Shown: piece after piece, positions 33,865-41,502 of the stretch
How the letters are laid out: each line of letters begins with the position of its first letter
Position numbering within the stretch: position 1 is the first letter of the stretch
Translations under genes and position numbers: made by a program
Notes under the pieces: generated by a model
What the model was told of the DNA's origin: nothing
Seen by the model: the letters and a program-made list of their open reading frames with translations, nothing else
Databases searched by the model: none
Source of the DNA: Hymenobacter nitidus
GTDB taxonomy: Bacteria; Bacteroidota; Bacteroidia; Cytophagales; Hymenobacteraceae
NCBI RefSeq assembly: GCF_020447315.1
Contig: NZ_JAJADQ010000008.1
Coordinates: 1 to 64,000, forward strand
Length of the DNA: 64,000 bases
Direction of reading: 5' to 3'

Positions 33865-35529
33865 ATGCCCGTTTCCTTTTCCTCCCGTACCTGGCTTTGG
33901 TTGTTTGTACTGGTATTGGGCGGCGCACTGCTGCTGGGGTTAGGCAGCTGGGGCGTAGTGGAAAGCAGTGAGGCCCGCTACGCCGAAATCAGCCGCGAAA
34001 TGCTGGTCTCGCGCGACTGGCTGCACCCGCGGCTGCTGGGCATTCAGCACTTCCACAAGCCCCCGGTAACGTACTGGCTGACGGCGGCGGGCCTGGCCGT
34101 GCTGGGCCCCACGGCCACCGGGGCGCGGCTGCCGGCCGTGCTGGCCGTGCTGGGGCAGGTGCTACTGGTGTATGGGCTGGGCCGGCTGCTGTTCCGCCAC
34201 GACAAGCGCCACGCCCTGGCCGCCGCCGTGGTCTACGGCACGCTGCCGGTGGTGCTCATTTCGGCCCTGAACGTTACCACCGACGCTTACCTGATGCTCT
34301 GGGAGCTGGCGGCGGCCTACGGCATTCTGCGCTACTTCCACGGGGGCGGCTGGCGTTGGTTCTACCTGTTTTGGGTGGCCCTGGGCCTGGCCTTCCTTAC
34401 CAAAGGGCCGGTAGGCGCTGTGCTGCCGCTAATGACGGTGGTCGGGTTTTACTTCCGGCAGGGCCAGGCCCGGCGGCCGTTTACCATCCACCACGTGCTG
34501 GGTTTTCTGCTGCTGCTGACCATCGGCCTGGGCTGGTACTTGTATCTGGTAGCCGAAAACCGCGCGTTCCTGGATTACTTCCTGTGGAAGCAGACGGCCG
34601 AGCGGTTTGCCAACGCCGACACGTTCAAGCGGGCCAAGCCGTGGTGGTTCTACCTGGTGCTGGCTCCGGTGGGCGCTTTGCCGTGGGCCGTGGCGCTGCT
34701 GGTGCAGGTGGCGCGCACGCGCTGGGCGGCCGTGCCCCGGCAGTGGCGCAACGTGCTGGTATTCTGGGTGGTCGTGCCACTGATTTTCTTTTCCCTGGCC
34801 AAGTCCAAGCTGCTGCTCTACCTGCTGCCCGTGTACCCCGGCGTGGTCCTGCTCACGGTGTATTACCTGGGCCAGCTGACCGATGCGGCCCTTTACCGCT
34901 GGTACGTGGTGATGAGCGGGCTGCTAGCCTTGCTCATGGCCGCCCTCTGCATGCTGCCCGCGCTGAACGGAGCCCTGGGCCTGAGCCTGGAAATTCATCC
35001 GCTGACTTCCCTGTGGCCGGCGGCCGGCATCGTGGCTCTGGTGCTGCAGCAAATGCTCTGGAGCCAGGTGCGGGTGGCGCCGCGGCTGTTGGTGCTCACC
35101 GTCATTTTCAGCGTCACGCTGCTGCTCACGGCCAAGCCCCTGCTGCGCCAAAACCAGCTCGAAGGCAGCAGCACCCGCCCGCTGGCCCAGTGGCTGCAAG
35201 CCCACCAGCTCGACCAGCGCCAAGTGTTGGTCTACGACGAAATGCTGCCGTCCCTGGCCTTCGAGCTGAACACAATGCCCATCACGCTGGTGCACGACAA
35301 CGACAACCTGAAGCGCGAAACCCAGTTTGAGGCCGATTCCCGCTGGCAGAACCTGCTGATCAACGTCAACGACTCCTCCCGGCAGGTGCAGCTGCGCGGC
35401 CTGCTGCGGCAAAGCCCGGTGCTGGTGGTGCGCGGCGAGCTGGAGGATTTCCGGGCCTGGATGCTGCCCTATTTTCCCCAGCAGCACCACCTCGGCCCCT
35501 GGACCATCTACTACAGCGGCTGGAAGTAG
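33865..35529 (+). CDS. Membrane glycosyltransferase of the ArnT/PMT (GT83/GT39) type
   Basis: 554 aa from ATG 33865 (MPVSFSSRTWLWLFVLVLGG); the long frame upstream to 32719 is antisense to the SDR gene. About eleven to thirteen membrane helices. The first periplasmic loop holds SSEARYAEISREM (about residues 35-47), the acidic catalytic motif of this fold, then HFHKPPVTYWLTA. These enzymes use undecaprenyl-phosphate-linked sugars to modify lipid A or other envelope acceptors on the periplasmic side. A periplasmic C-terminal domain covers about 420-554. Acceptor not predictable. Confidence 0.82.
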   Translation: MPVSFSSRTWLWLFVLVLGGALLLGLGSWGVVESSEARYAEISREMLVSRDWLHPRLLGIQHFHKPPVTYWLTAAGLAVLGPTATGARLPAVLAVLGQVLLVYGLGRLLFRHDKRHALAAAVVYGTLPVVLISALNVTTDAYLMLWELAAAYGILRYFHGGGWRWFYLFWVALGLAFLTKGPVGAVLPLMTVVGFYFRQGQARRPFTIHHVLGFLLLLTIGLGWYLYLVAENRAFLDYFLWKQTAERFANADTFKRAKPWWFYLVLAPVGALPWAVALLVQVARTRWAAVPRQWRNVLVFWVVVPLIFFSLAKSKLLLYLLPVYPGVVLLTVYYLGQLTDAALYRWYVVMSGLLALLMAALCMLPALNGALGLSLEIHPLTSLWPAAGIVALVLQQMLWSQVRVAPRLLVLTVIFSVTLLLTAKPLLRQNQLEGSSTRPLAQWLQAHQLDQRQVLVYDEMLPSLAFELNTMPITLVHDNDNLKRETQFEADSRWQNLLINVNDSSRQVQLRGLLRQSPVLVVRGELEDFRAWMLPYFPQQHHLGPWTIYYSGWK

Positions 35530-35548
35530 CTGAAAATTAAAGCAAAAA

Positions 35549-35648
35549 AGACCGTCATGCTGAGCCAAGTCGAAGCATCTCTACTGCAACACTAAAATTA
35601 ATTAGTACTGCGGTAGAGATGCTTCGACTGCGCTCAGCATGACGGTCT
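35549..35648. repeat. REP-like element B between convergent genes
   Basis: Inverted arms of about 37 bp at 35549-35586 and 35611-35648 share GACCGTCATGCTGAGC and GTCGAAGCATCTCTAC with two mismatches, around an AT-rich centre of about 24 bp. Located between the convergent ends of the GT83-like gene and lysA, where it can fold into a long hairpin and stop both transcripts. Confidence 0.75.
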
Positions 35649-35663
35649 ATTATTCACCGAAAA

Positions 35664-36809
35664 CTACCCCACGTACACCGCTTCCGCCTTTTCGCGCAGG
35701 TTGTAGTTGGAAGCCATGACCTCACCATAGGCGCCGGCCGAGCGAATCACAACCAGGTCGCCGCGGCGGGTTTCGGGCATGGCTACTTCGCGGCCAAACG
35801 TATCCGATGACTCGCAGATAGGGCCCACCACGTCGTAGAGCTGCTTGGAGCCCTGGCTGCTCAGGTTCTGAATCTGGTGGTAGCTGCCGTAGAGGGCCGG
35901 GCGGATTAGCTCGGTCATACCCGCGTCCAGAATGGCGAAATTGGTTTGCTGACTGCGCTTCACATACAGCACTTTGCTCACCAGCGCCCCGCACTGCGCC
36001 ACGATGGAGCGGCCCAGCTCCACGTGCACCTGCTGGCCGGGCCGGCGCACCAAGTGCTGCTCAAACATGCGAAAATACGCCTCGAAATCGGGTATGGCCT
36101 GCGTGTCGGGGTTGTGGTAGTCGATGCCCAGGCCGCCGCCCACGTTGAGGTGGGGCAGGTGGTGGCCCAGCCCTTCCAGCCAGGTTTGCAGCTCGTTCAG
36201 CTTGCGGCTCAGCTCCCCGAATACGCTCAGGTTGGTAATCTGGGAGCCGATATGGGCGTGCAGACCCACCAGTTCCAGGTGCGGCAGCGTACCCAACTGC
36301 TCAATTACGCCGGCCAGGTCGTTCAGGCCGATTCCGAACTTATTGGCATCCAGGCCGGTGGTGATGTAGTGGTGCGTATGCGCGTCCACGTTGGGGTTGA
36401 TGCGCAGCGCCACCCGGGCGCGGCGGCCCTGGGCGCCGGCTAGCTCGTTGAGCACCGCCAGCTCTTCCACCGACTCGGCATTAAAGCACCAGATGTCGGC
36501 GGCCAGGGCCAGGTTTATTTCCGCATCCGACTTGCCCACGCCAGCAAATACGATGTCCCGGGGCGTGAAGCCGGTATCGAGGGCGCGCTGCACCTCGGGG
36601 CCGCTCACGCAGTCGGCGCCCAGGCCGTGCCGGCGGATGCGCTCCAAAATCGGGGCGTTGGCATTGGCTTTCAGGGCGTAATGCACGTGGATGTCGCGCG
36701 CCTGGGCCGCCTGCTGCGCTGCCGTGAGGGTGCGGTCCAGCAAAGCCAGGTCGTAGAGGTAGAAGGGCGTCGGGCGGGTTGCCGCGTCGGCCGGAAGGGA
36801 AAAACTCAT
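35664..36809 (-). CDS. lysA: Diaminopimelate decarboxylase
   Basis: 381 aa. Fold III PLP enzyme: HYALKANAN carries the Schiff-base Lys (about residue 47), followed by HIGSQI, NVGGGLGIDY (about 225-234) and the C-terminal GPICESSDTFG, whose Cys is an active-site residue contributed across the dimer. It converts meso-diaminopimelate to lysine, the final lysine step. It lies 66 bp after lysC on the same strand, forming an aspartate-to-lysine unit. Slightly shorter than E. coli LysA (420 aa). Confidence 0.93.
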   Translation of the reverse strand: MSFSLPADAATRPTPFYLYDLALLDRTLTAAQQAAQARDIHVHYALKANANAPILERIRRHGLGADCVSGPEVQRALDTGFTPRDIVFAGVGKSDAEINLALAADIWCFNAESVEELAVLNELAGAQGRRARVALRINPNVDAHTHHYITTGLDANKFGIGLNDLAGVIEQLGTLPHLELVGLHAHIGSQITNLSVFGELSRKLNELQTWLEGLGHHLPHLNVGGGLGIDYHNPDTQAIPDFEAYFRMFEQHLVRRPGQQVHVELGRSIVAQCGALVSKVLYVKRSQQTNFAILDAGMTELIRPALYGSYHQIQNLSSQGSKQLYDVVGPICESSDTFGREVAMPETRRGDLVVIRSAGAYGEVMASNYNLREKAEAVYVG

Positions 36810-36875
36810 GAATCGGGTACTAAATAACGAAAGAATAGGCCGCGCCAGCCAGGGAGTCTGCGGTAATAGTTGAGG

Positions 36876-38210
36876 TTAAGCCTCCACGGCTTTCTGGCTA
36901 AACAGCCCTTGATTCAGGGCCTGCAGGGCGCGCACCTTGTGGCTGGTATGAATCAGGATGCTGATGTTGTTGGGCGAGCCGCCGTAGGAAATCATGCGCA
37001 GCGGAATATCCTTCAGGGCATTAAAGACCAGCCAGGCCGAGCCGTTGTTTTCCTGAATCAGGTTGCCGACCAGGCACACAATGGTTTGCTGCTCATCGAC
37101 TTCTACTGAGCCGAAGCTGCGCAGCTCCTCCAATATTTCGGGCAGGTGCGTCGCGTCGTCGATGGTCAAGGACACGGCCACTTCCGAGGTGGTAATCATG
37201 TCGATGGGGGTGCGGTAACGCTCAAAGACTTCGAATACGCTGCGCAGAAAGCCGTGGGCCAGCAGCATGCGGCTCGACTTGATCTTGATGGCCACCAGCC
37301 CGTCTTTAGCCGCCACGGCCTTGATGGCTTCGTCGCCGGTTTTGGTCGAAATCAGCGTGCCGGGCGCTTCGGGCTGCATCGTGTTGAGCAACCGCACCGG
37401 AATACCGTGCTTGGCGGCGGGCAGAATGGAGCTGGGGTGCAGAATCTTGGCCCCGAAATAGGCCAGCTCGGCGGCCTCGTCGAACGACAACTCCCGAATC
37501 GGGTAGGTGCCTTCCACCACCCGCGGGTCGTTGTTGTGCAGCCCGTCGATGTCGGTCCAGATCTGGATTTCCTCGGCGTGGGCCGCCGCCCCGATCAGCG
37601 AAGCGGAGTAGTCGGAGCCGCCGCGCTTAAGGTTGTCGATGTCGCCGTTGGCATTGCGGCAAATGTAGCCCTGGGTAATAAACAGCTGCTGCCCGGCGTG
37701 CGGGGCCAGCACCCGGGCCAGGTGCTCTTCGATAAAGTCGCCGTCGGGCTCGTCGTTCTTGTCGAGGCGCATGAAGTCCAAAGCGGGCAGCAACACGGCT
37801 TCCTGACCCAGCACGCGGGTGTAATAGCGGTGAAACAGCAGGGTGCTCAGCAGCTCGCCCTGGGCCAGAATTACCCGCTCGCCGGAGGCCGACAGCGGGT
37901 GGCGCGTCAGGTTGAAGATTGTTTTGAACGAGGAGTCGAGGTGGGAAATGGCCTCGGCGGCAACTTCCGGGTCGGTGAGCAGCTCCCGGGCCACGATGAG
38001 GTAGTGCTGACGCAGGATTTCGGTCTGGTAGGTCGCGGCCGTGGTTTCGCCTTCGAAGAGCAGCTTGGCAATATTGACCAGCGCGTTGGTGGTGCCCGAC
38101 ATAGCCGACAGCACAACGATACGGGGCTCCGGGCCCTGAATGAGAGCGGGCAACGCGCGCATGCGCTCGGCCGAACCGACGGAGGTGCCGCCAAACTTGA
38201 GAACTTTCAT
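36876..38210 (-). CDS. lysC: Aspartate kinase
   Basis: 444 aa from ATG 38210 (MKVLKFGGTSVGSAERM); the open frame upstream to 38369 is leader sequence, not protein. KFGGTSVG is the nucleotide-binding signature; GGSDYSASLIGAAAHAEEIQIWTDIDG (in part GGSDYSASL and EIQIWTDIDG) forms the aspartate and ATP site. Two C-terminal ACT repeats cover about 300-444 and are the usual site of lysine or threonine feedback. First step of the aspartate family pathway. It appears to be controlled by an attenuator in the 38278-38473 leader, whose terminator ends about 65 nt before the start. Confidence 0.93.
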   Translation of the reverse strand: MKVLKFGGTSVGSAERMRALPALIQGPEPRIVVLSAMSGTTNALVNIAKLLFEGETTAATYQTEILRQHYLIVARELLTDPEVAAEAISHLDSSFKTIFNLTRHPLSASGERVILAQGELLSTLLFHRYYTRVLGQEAVLLPALDFMRLDKNDEPDGDFIEEHLARVLAPHAGQQLFITQGYICRNANGDIDNLKRGGSDYSASLIGAAAHAEEIQIWTDIDGLHNNDPRVVEGTYPIRELSFDEAAELAYFGAKILHPSSILPAAKHGIPVRLLNTMQPEAPGTLISTKTGDEAIKAVAAKDGLVAIKIKSSRMLLAHGFLRSVFEVFERYRTPIDMITTSEVAVSLTIDDATHLPEILEELRSFGSVEVDEQQTIVCLVGNLIQENNGSAWLVFNALKDIPLRMISYGGSPNNISILIHTSHKVRALQALNQGLFSQKAVEA

Positions 38211-38277
38211 CAGTGAAAAAATGGGGTTAGCCAAAAAGTGAACGGGCGGAGAGATTAGTACGAAAATGACAAACAAA

Positions 38278-38305
38278 AAGCGCCGGTCTGGGAGGACCGG
38301 CGCTT
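38278..38305 (-). terminator. Leader terminator (attenuator) upstream of lysC
   Basis: On the minus strand AAGCGCCGGTC (38305-38295), loop CTCCCA, GACCGGCGCTT (38288-38278), then TTTGTTTG. An 11-bp perfect GC-rich stem with a U tract, pointing into lysC and located between a small leader ORF and the lysC start, that is where a transcription attenuator belongs. Confidence 0.8.
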
Positions 38306-38346
38306 GATGCTTATGGGGGAGGGAAGCATGAAGAAGTGCGACGGTC
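38295..38346 (-). promoter_or_regulatory. Candidate antiterminator hairpin overlapping the leader ORF stop
   Basis: On the minus strand GACCG-U-CGC (38346-38338) can pair with GCG-C-CGGUC (38303-38295), the 5' arm of the terminator, with one mismatch; inside it AUGCUU (38329-38324) pairs with AAGCAU (38312-38307). Forming this hairpin would prevent the terminator. The first bases of the arm are the GA of the leader ORF's UGA stop. Confidence 0.6.
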
Positions 38347-38473
38347 AGGTCGAGGGCCGTTTGAAGCATTTCTTCCGCATCACGCGCTTGGCTGCCAGGG
38401 GCTGAGCCACGGTGGTACGGCCAGCCGAGGCCACCGAAAACACCGCAGAAAAACCGAAGCAGGAAGTATTCAT
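38345..38473 (-). CDS. Lysine-rich leader peptide ORF (42 codons) upstream of lysC
   Basis: ATG at 38473, TGA at 38347-38345, 42 residues. The C-terminal part reads LAAKRVMRKKCFKRPST: Lys at 29, 34, 35 and 38 and Arg at 30, 33 and 39, so four Lys in the last 14 residues. It is too short to be in the usual gene set. Position fits a leader peptide: Lys codons lie 3 to 13 codons before a stop codon that overlaps the candidate antiterminator arm. A ribosome finishing the ORF would cover that arm; one stalled at Lys codons for lack of charged tRNA would leave it free. Expression of the peptide itself is not proven. Confidence 0.6.
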   Translation of the reverse strand: MNTSCFGFSAVFSVASAGRTTVAQPLAAKRVMRKKCFKRPST

Positions 38474-38825
38474 GAATAAGAAACGGGCCGGGGCAACGCG
38501 CCGCCAGCTGCTGTTTGCGGCCGCAAGTACGGGCAGGAATTTTAAAGTATCGATATGAGCTGCCGAAATTTTCTATGCGGTATCATCATCCATTGAAAGT
38601 CTGGCTGCCCAACGCCCCGATTTCACCAGTAGATGAGCAGGGCTAAAAACCAAAAAGCCCGAACGAGAATCGTCCGGGCCCTGGGTGCAATAGGTGTGTA
38701 AAAGAGCTTGTTTGTACTGTAATACCTTGTCGCCAATGCGGAACCGGTTCCGCTTGGCAAGTGCAAGTTTAGGCAAGCCCAATACCACTTGAAATACCAA
38801 CATGTGGGTATTTTGCGGCAGTTGG
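38474..38825. other. Intergenic region upstream of the lysC leader
   Basis: 352 bp between the leader ORF and the M28 peptidase stop. It holds the peptidase terminator (38651-38679) and presumably the lysC promoter near 38520-38600, where an AT-rich stretch contains TACTTTAA on the minus strand. A 100-codon minus-strand frame at 38573-38875 overlaps the peptidase end and the terminator and does not look like protein. Confidence 0.5.
38651..38679 (-). terminator. Intrinsic terminator after the M28 peptidase
   Basis: Minus-strand hairpin GCCCG-G-ACGA-TTC-TCGT-T-CGGGC with one mismatch, followed by TTTTTGGTTTTT. About 150 bp after the peptidase stop. Confidence 0.75.
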
Positions 38826-40193
38826 TTACCGCACCGGCTTGGGAATAACCGGCAGGCTTTCGTGGCCCTCGGCATCCACGGCGGCCACGCCGAAGATGAA
38901 GTTATCCTTGCTGTGGGGTAAGTCGGCGGTGGTCGTTGTCACGGGGAAGCGCTGCTGCCACACCGGCGAGGAGGTTTCGCGCATCAGCACCACGTAGCCG
39001 GCGGGCTTTTCGCCCACTTTGGGCGCATCCCACTTCAGCTCGGTGCGGTTGGTGAGCTTGGCCGTGAGTACGCCCACGTTTTCGGGCGAGGCCGGAGCTA
39101 AGGCCAGGCTGGCCATGGTGGCTAGGTTCACGCCGGTATTCTTGCGAAGGTACTCGTAATCGACGAACTCGGGCAAGTCACCGTACTGAATGCCGTTTTC
39201 GGTGCGCAGGTCCTGGTGTTGGTGGTTGAAGTTCTCGTTGACTTCCGTGTAGCGCACCGCCGTGAAGCCCTGCTGGTTGAAGGGAGTATGGTCGCCGCCG
39301 CGCAGGAAACGGTCGGGGCGGTACTCAATCAGCACCCCGAAGTCGTTGACGTACTGCTCACAGGCGGTTTTGCTGTAGCGGGCCAGCTGGCGGCTGGGCG
39401 AGTCATTTTCACTGCTCAGGGTGCGGCGCAGCTTGGCCTCGTCGGGCGTTTCGGTGGCCGGCACGCCCTCACTGAAAATGCGGATGTGCTTATTGTCGGA
39501 AATTTCCGGGTCGTAGCCTTTCGAGTTGCCTACGATGTCGTTGTTGAGCATGCCCGTCAGGTTCCAGCCTTCCTTTTTGGCGCGCTTGGCCAGGTGCGTC
39601 GAGCCATAGAGGCCTTGCTCTTCGCCCTGCACGGCCACGAAAATCAGCGTGCACGGATACTGCTTCTGCGACATGATGCGGGCCATTTCCATGACCAGGG
39701 CCACGCCCGAGGCGTCGTCGTTGGCGCCGGGCGCGTCGGCCGTGGCGTTCATCACATCGGTTACGCGCGAGTCGAGGTGGCCGCTGACGATGAACACGCG
39801 CGTATCCGTGGGGTCGGTACCGGGCAGCGTGGCCATGACGTTGGCCATGATGACGGGCTTGTCGATACGGCGGCCGTCGGGCTTCACCAGAAAGGTATCC
39901 TGCTCCACTTTGAGGCGGCCCCCGCTGGCTTTGGCGTACTTGCGAAACTCACTTTCCACCCAGTTGCGGGCTGCCCCGATGCCGCGCTTCTTGCTTTTGG
40001 TGTCGCTCAGGGTGTGGCGGGTGCCAAACGACACCATCTTGCGGATATCTTCCTCCAGGTTTTTGGCCGATACGGCTTCCACCATCTGCTTGATAGCAGG
40101 GTCGGGGGCCGGAGTGGCAGCGGGAGCAGTTTGGGCAAAAACGGTGAAGGGGGCAAGGCTGGCGGAGAGCAGCAGCGCGAAACGTAAATTCAT
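38826..40193 (-). CDS. Secreted M28-family metallopeptidase with C-terminal fibronectin-like domain
   Basis: 455 aa from ATG 40193 (signal peptide MNLRFALLLSASLAPFTVFAQ). Zinc ligands and catalytic residues are recognisable: SGHLDSR, GANDDASGVA, GEEQGLYGS with the catalytic Glu pair, NNDIVG and GGDHTPF with the final His. M28 peptidases remove N-terminal amino acids using two zinc ions. A fibronectin type III-like domain fills the last 90 residues. There is no T9SS sorting domain, so it is probably periplasmic or secreted by another route. The frame upstream to 40352 lacks features. Confidence 0.88.
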   Translation of the reverse strand: MNLRFALLLSASLAPFTVFAQTAPAATPAPDPAIKQMVEAVSAKNLEEDIRKMVSFGTRHTLSDTKSKKRGIGAARNWVESEFRKYAKASGGRLKVEQDTFLVKPDGRRIDKPVIMANVMATLPGTDPTDTRVFIVSGHLDSRVTDVMNATADAPGANDDASGVALVMEMARIMSQKQYPCTLIFVAVQGEEQGLYGSTHLAKRAKKEGWNLTGMLNNDIVGNSKGYDPEISDNKHIRIFSEGVPATETPDEAKLRRTLSSENDSPSRQLARYSKTACEQYVNDFGVLIEYRPDRFLRGGDHTPFNQQGFTAVRYTEVNENFNHQHQDLRTENGIQYGDLPEFVDYEYLRKNTGVNLATMASLALAPASPENVGVLTAKLTNRTELKWDAPKVGEKPAGYVVLMRETSSPVWQQRFPVTTTTADLPHSKDNFIFGVAAVDAEGHESLPVIPKPVR

Positions 40194-40299
40194 GGAGTGG
40201 AAAGGCAAGAAAGAGCAGAACGGCGCGAAATAGTCGCGGTTGGAAATCAGTACGAAAAGTACGGCCCCGCCACCTAAAAAAGGCTGGTGTGCCGAAAAC

Positions 40300-41502
40300 T
40301 TACACCACAGACACCACCACGCTGGCCGCGTTGCCTCCGAAGCCCGCCGCATTGATGAGCACGCGCCGTACCAGGCGCGTAGGAGCGGGCGTCAGGTCGG
40401 TGGCGAAAGGTGGCGTGGGCCAGGACTGGGTTGTCAGGATATGGCAGGCAAAATCCAGGCTCAAGGCAGCCGAAGCGCCCAGCGTGTGGCCCAGCAGCCA
40501 TTTGTTGGATACCAGGTCGGGGCGGCTGCCACTGAATACCGCGCGCAGGGCCGCCCGCTCGGCTGCGTCGCCGGCCGGCGTGCCGGGGCTGTGCAGCACC
40601 ACCGCATCGATGGCCGCGGCGGAGCAGCCTGCAGCCTGCAAGGCGGCGCGCATGGCCGTCTGGAAATGCTGCCCGGCGGCCGAAAGGCCGGTTTTGCTGC
40701 TTATAGCTTCAAAGCCAAAACCCACGCCTTCCAGGCAGAAAATAGGCGCGGCCGCAGGCTGGTCGGCGCGCTCAGCCAGTAGTTGCTGCCGGCTCATCTT
40801 TTCCAGGACAAATACCGCCGCGCCTTCCCCCAGCACGAACGTCGAGGGCTTGCCCGCACCCGGCCGGCACGGGAAGTCGGCGGCCGCGAAAGGCGAATAA
40901 ATGCCCAGGGCGTGCATCTGGGCCAGGGTGAAGCTGGTCAGCGGCGCCTCGGTGCCGCCGGCCAGAAACCGCTCGGCCATGCCCGCCCGCAGCCAAGCCA
41001 ACGCATTGCCCAGGGCCTGAAACGCGCTGCTGCAGGTGCTGGAGTGGCTTAGGGCGGCCCCGCTGGTCGTGCCCGCGTCGTAAGCAACCCAGCTGGCCAC
41101 GTTGCCCAGGGTAGTAAGGGGTGAGGCGGCAACGGGTACGGTTCCCTCGGTCAGGAACTCCTGGTGAAACTGCTCAAGCCGGCTGGTGGCCCCGCGGGAC
41201 GAACCGATGCTGACGCCCAGCAGGACCGAGTCCTGCGGAAGCCAGCTTGTCTGCGCGGTAGCGTGGCGCGCCGCCAGCAACGCCAGCAGCACGGTGCGGT
41301 CGAGGGCGCGGTAGGCGGGGTTGCTGCGGCGTAGGGTGGCCAGGGCAGTTTCGGCGGCAGCCGGCAGGGCGGCCACGGGCAAGCCGCTGGTATGGGTGGT
41401 GAAAGGCGCCGCGCCGCTGCCGGGTGCCGCCTCCACGCCCAGGGCCGACACCCGGCCCCGGCCGCGAATGACAATCAGGGAGTCGGCGGTGGAATTAGTC
41501 AT
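40300..41502 (-). CDS. Beta-ketoacyl synthase (KAS I/II type) in the biotin operon
   Basis: 400 aa from ATG 41502, whose first bases overlap the last 8 bp of bioA, implying translational coupling. Thiolase fold with the catalytic triad C157 (SSTCSSAFQ), H304 (LHSPGTPAG) and H339 (LLGHTLGAS), the Cys-His-His set of condensing enzymes of the FabB/FabF type, not the Cys-His-Asn set of FabH or BioZ. LGEGAAVFVLE (about residues 218-228) is another family element. It should condense malonyl-ACP with an acyl-ACP. Its position suggests a role in making the pimeloyl chain of biotin, or it may just be linked. FabF homologs average 410 aa. Confidence 0.8.
   Translation of the reverse strand: MTNSTADSLIVIRGRGRVSALGVEAAPGSGAAPFTTHTSGLPVAALPAAAETALATLRRSNPAYRALDRTVLLALLAARHATAQTSWLPQDSVLLGVSIGSSRGATSRLEQFHQEFLTEGTVPVAASPLTTLGNVASWVAYDAGTTSGAALSHSSTCSSAFQALGNALAWLRAGMAERFLAGGTEAPLTSFTLAQMHALGIYSPFAAADFPCRPGAGKPSTFVLGEGAAVFVLEKMSRQQLLAERADQPAAAPIFCLEGVGFGFEAISSKTGLSAAGQHFQTAMRAALQAAGCSAAAIDAVVLHSPGTPAGDAAERAALRAVFSGSRPDLVSNKWLLGHTLGASAALSLDFACHILTTQSWPTPPFATDLTPAPTRLVRRVLINAAGFGGNAASVVVSVV

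Noticed and set aside
38211..38600. Lysine riboswitch (L-box) in front of lysC
   Set aside because: I could not find the L-box core motifs; a leader ORF plus terminator explains the region better. A covariance search would settle it.
38573..38875. 100-codon minus-strand frame
   Set aside because: It runs through the peptidase terminator and overlaps the peptidase gene end; no coding character.
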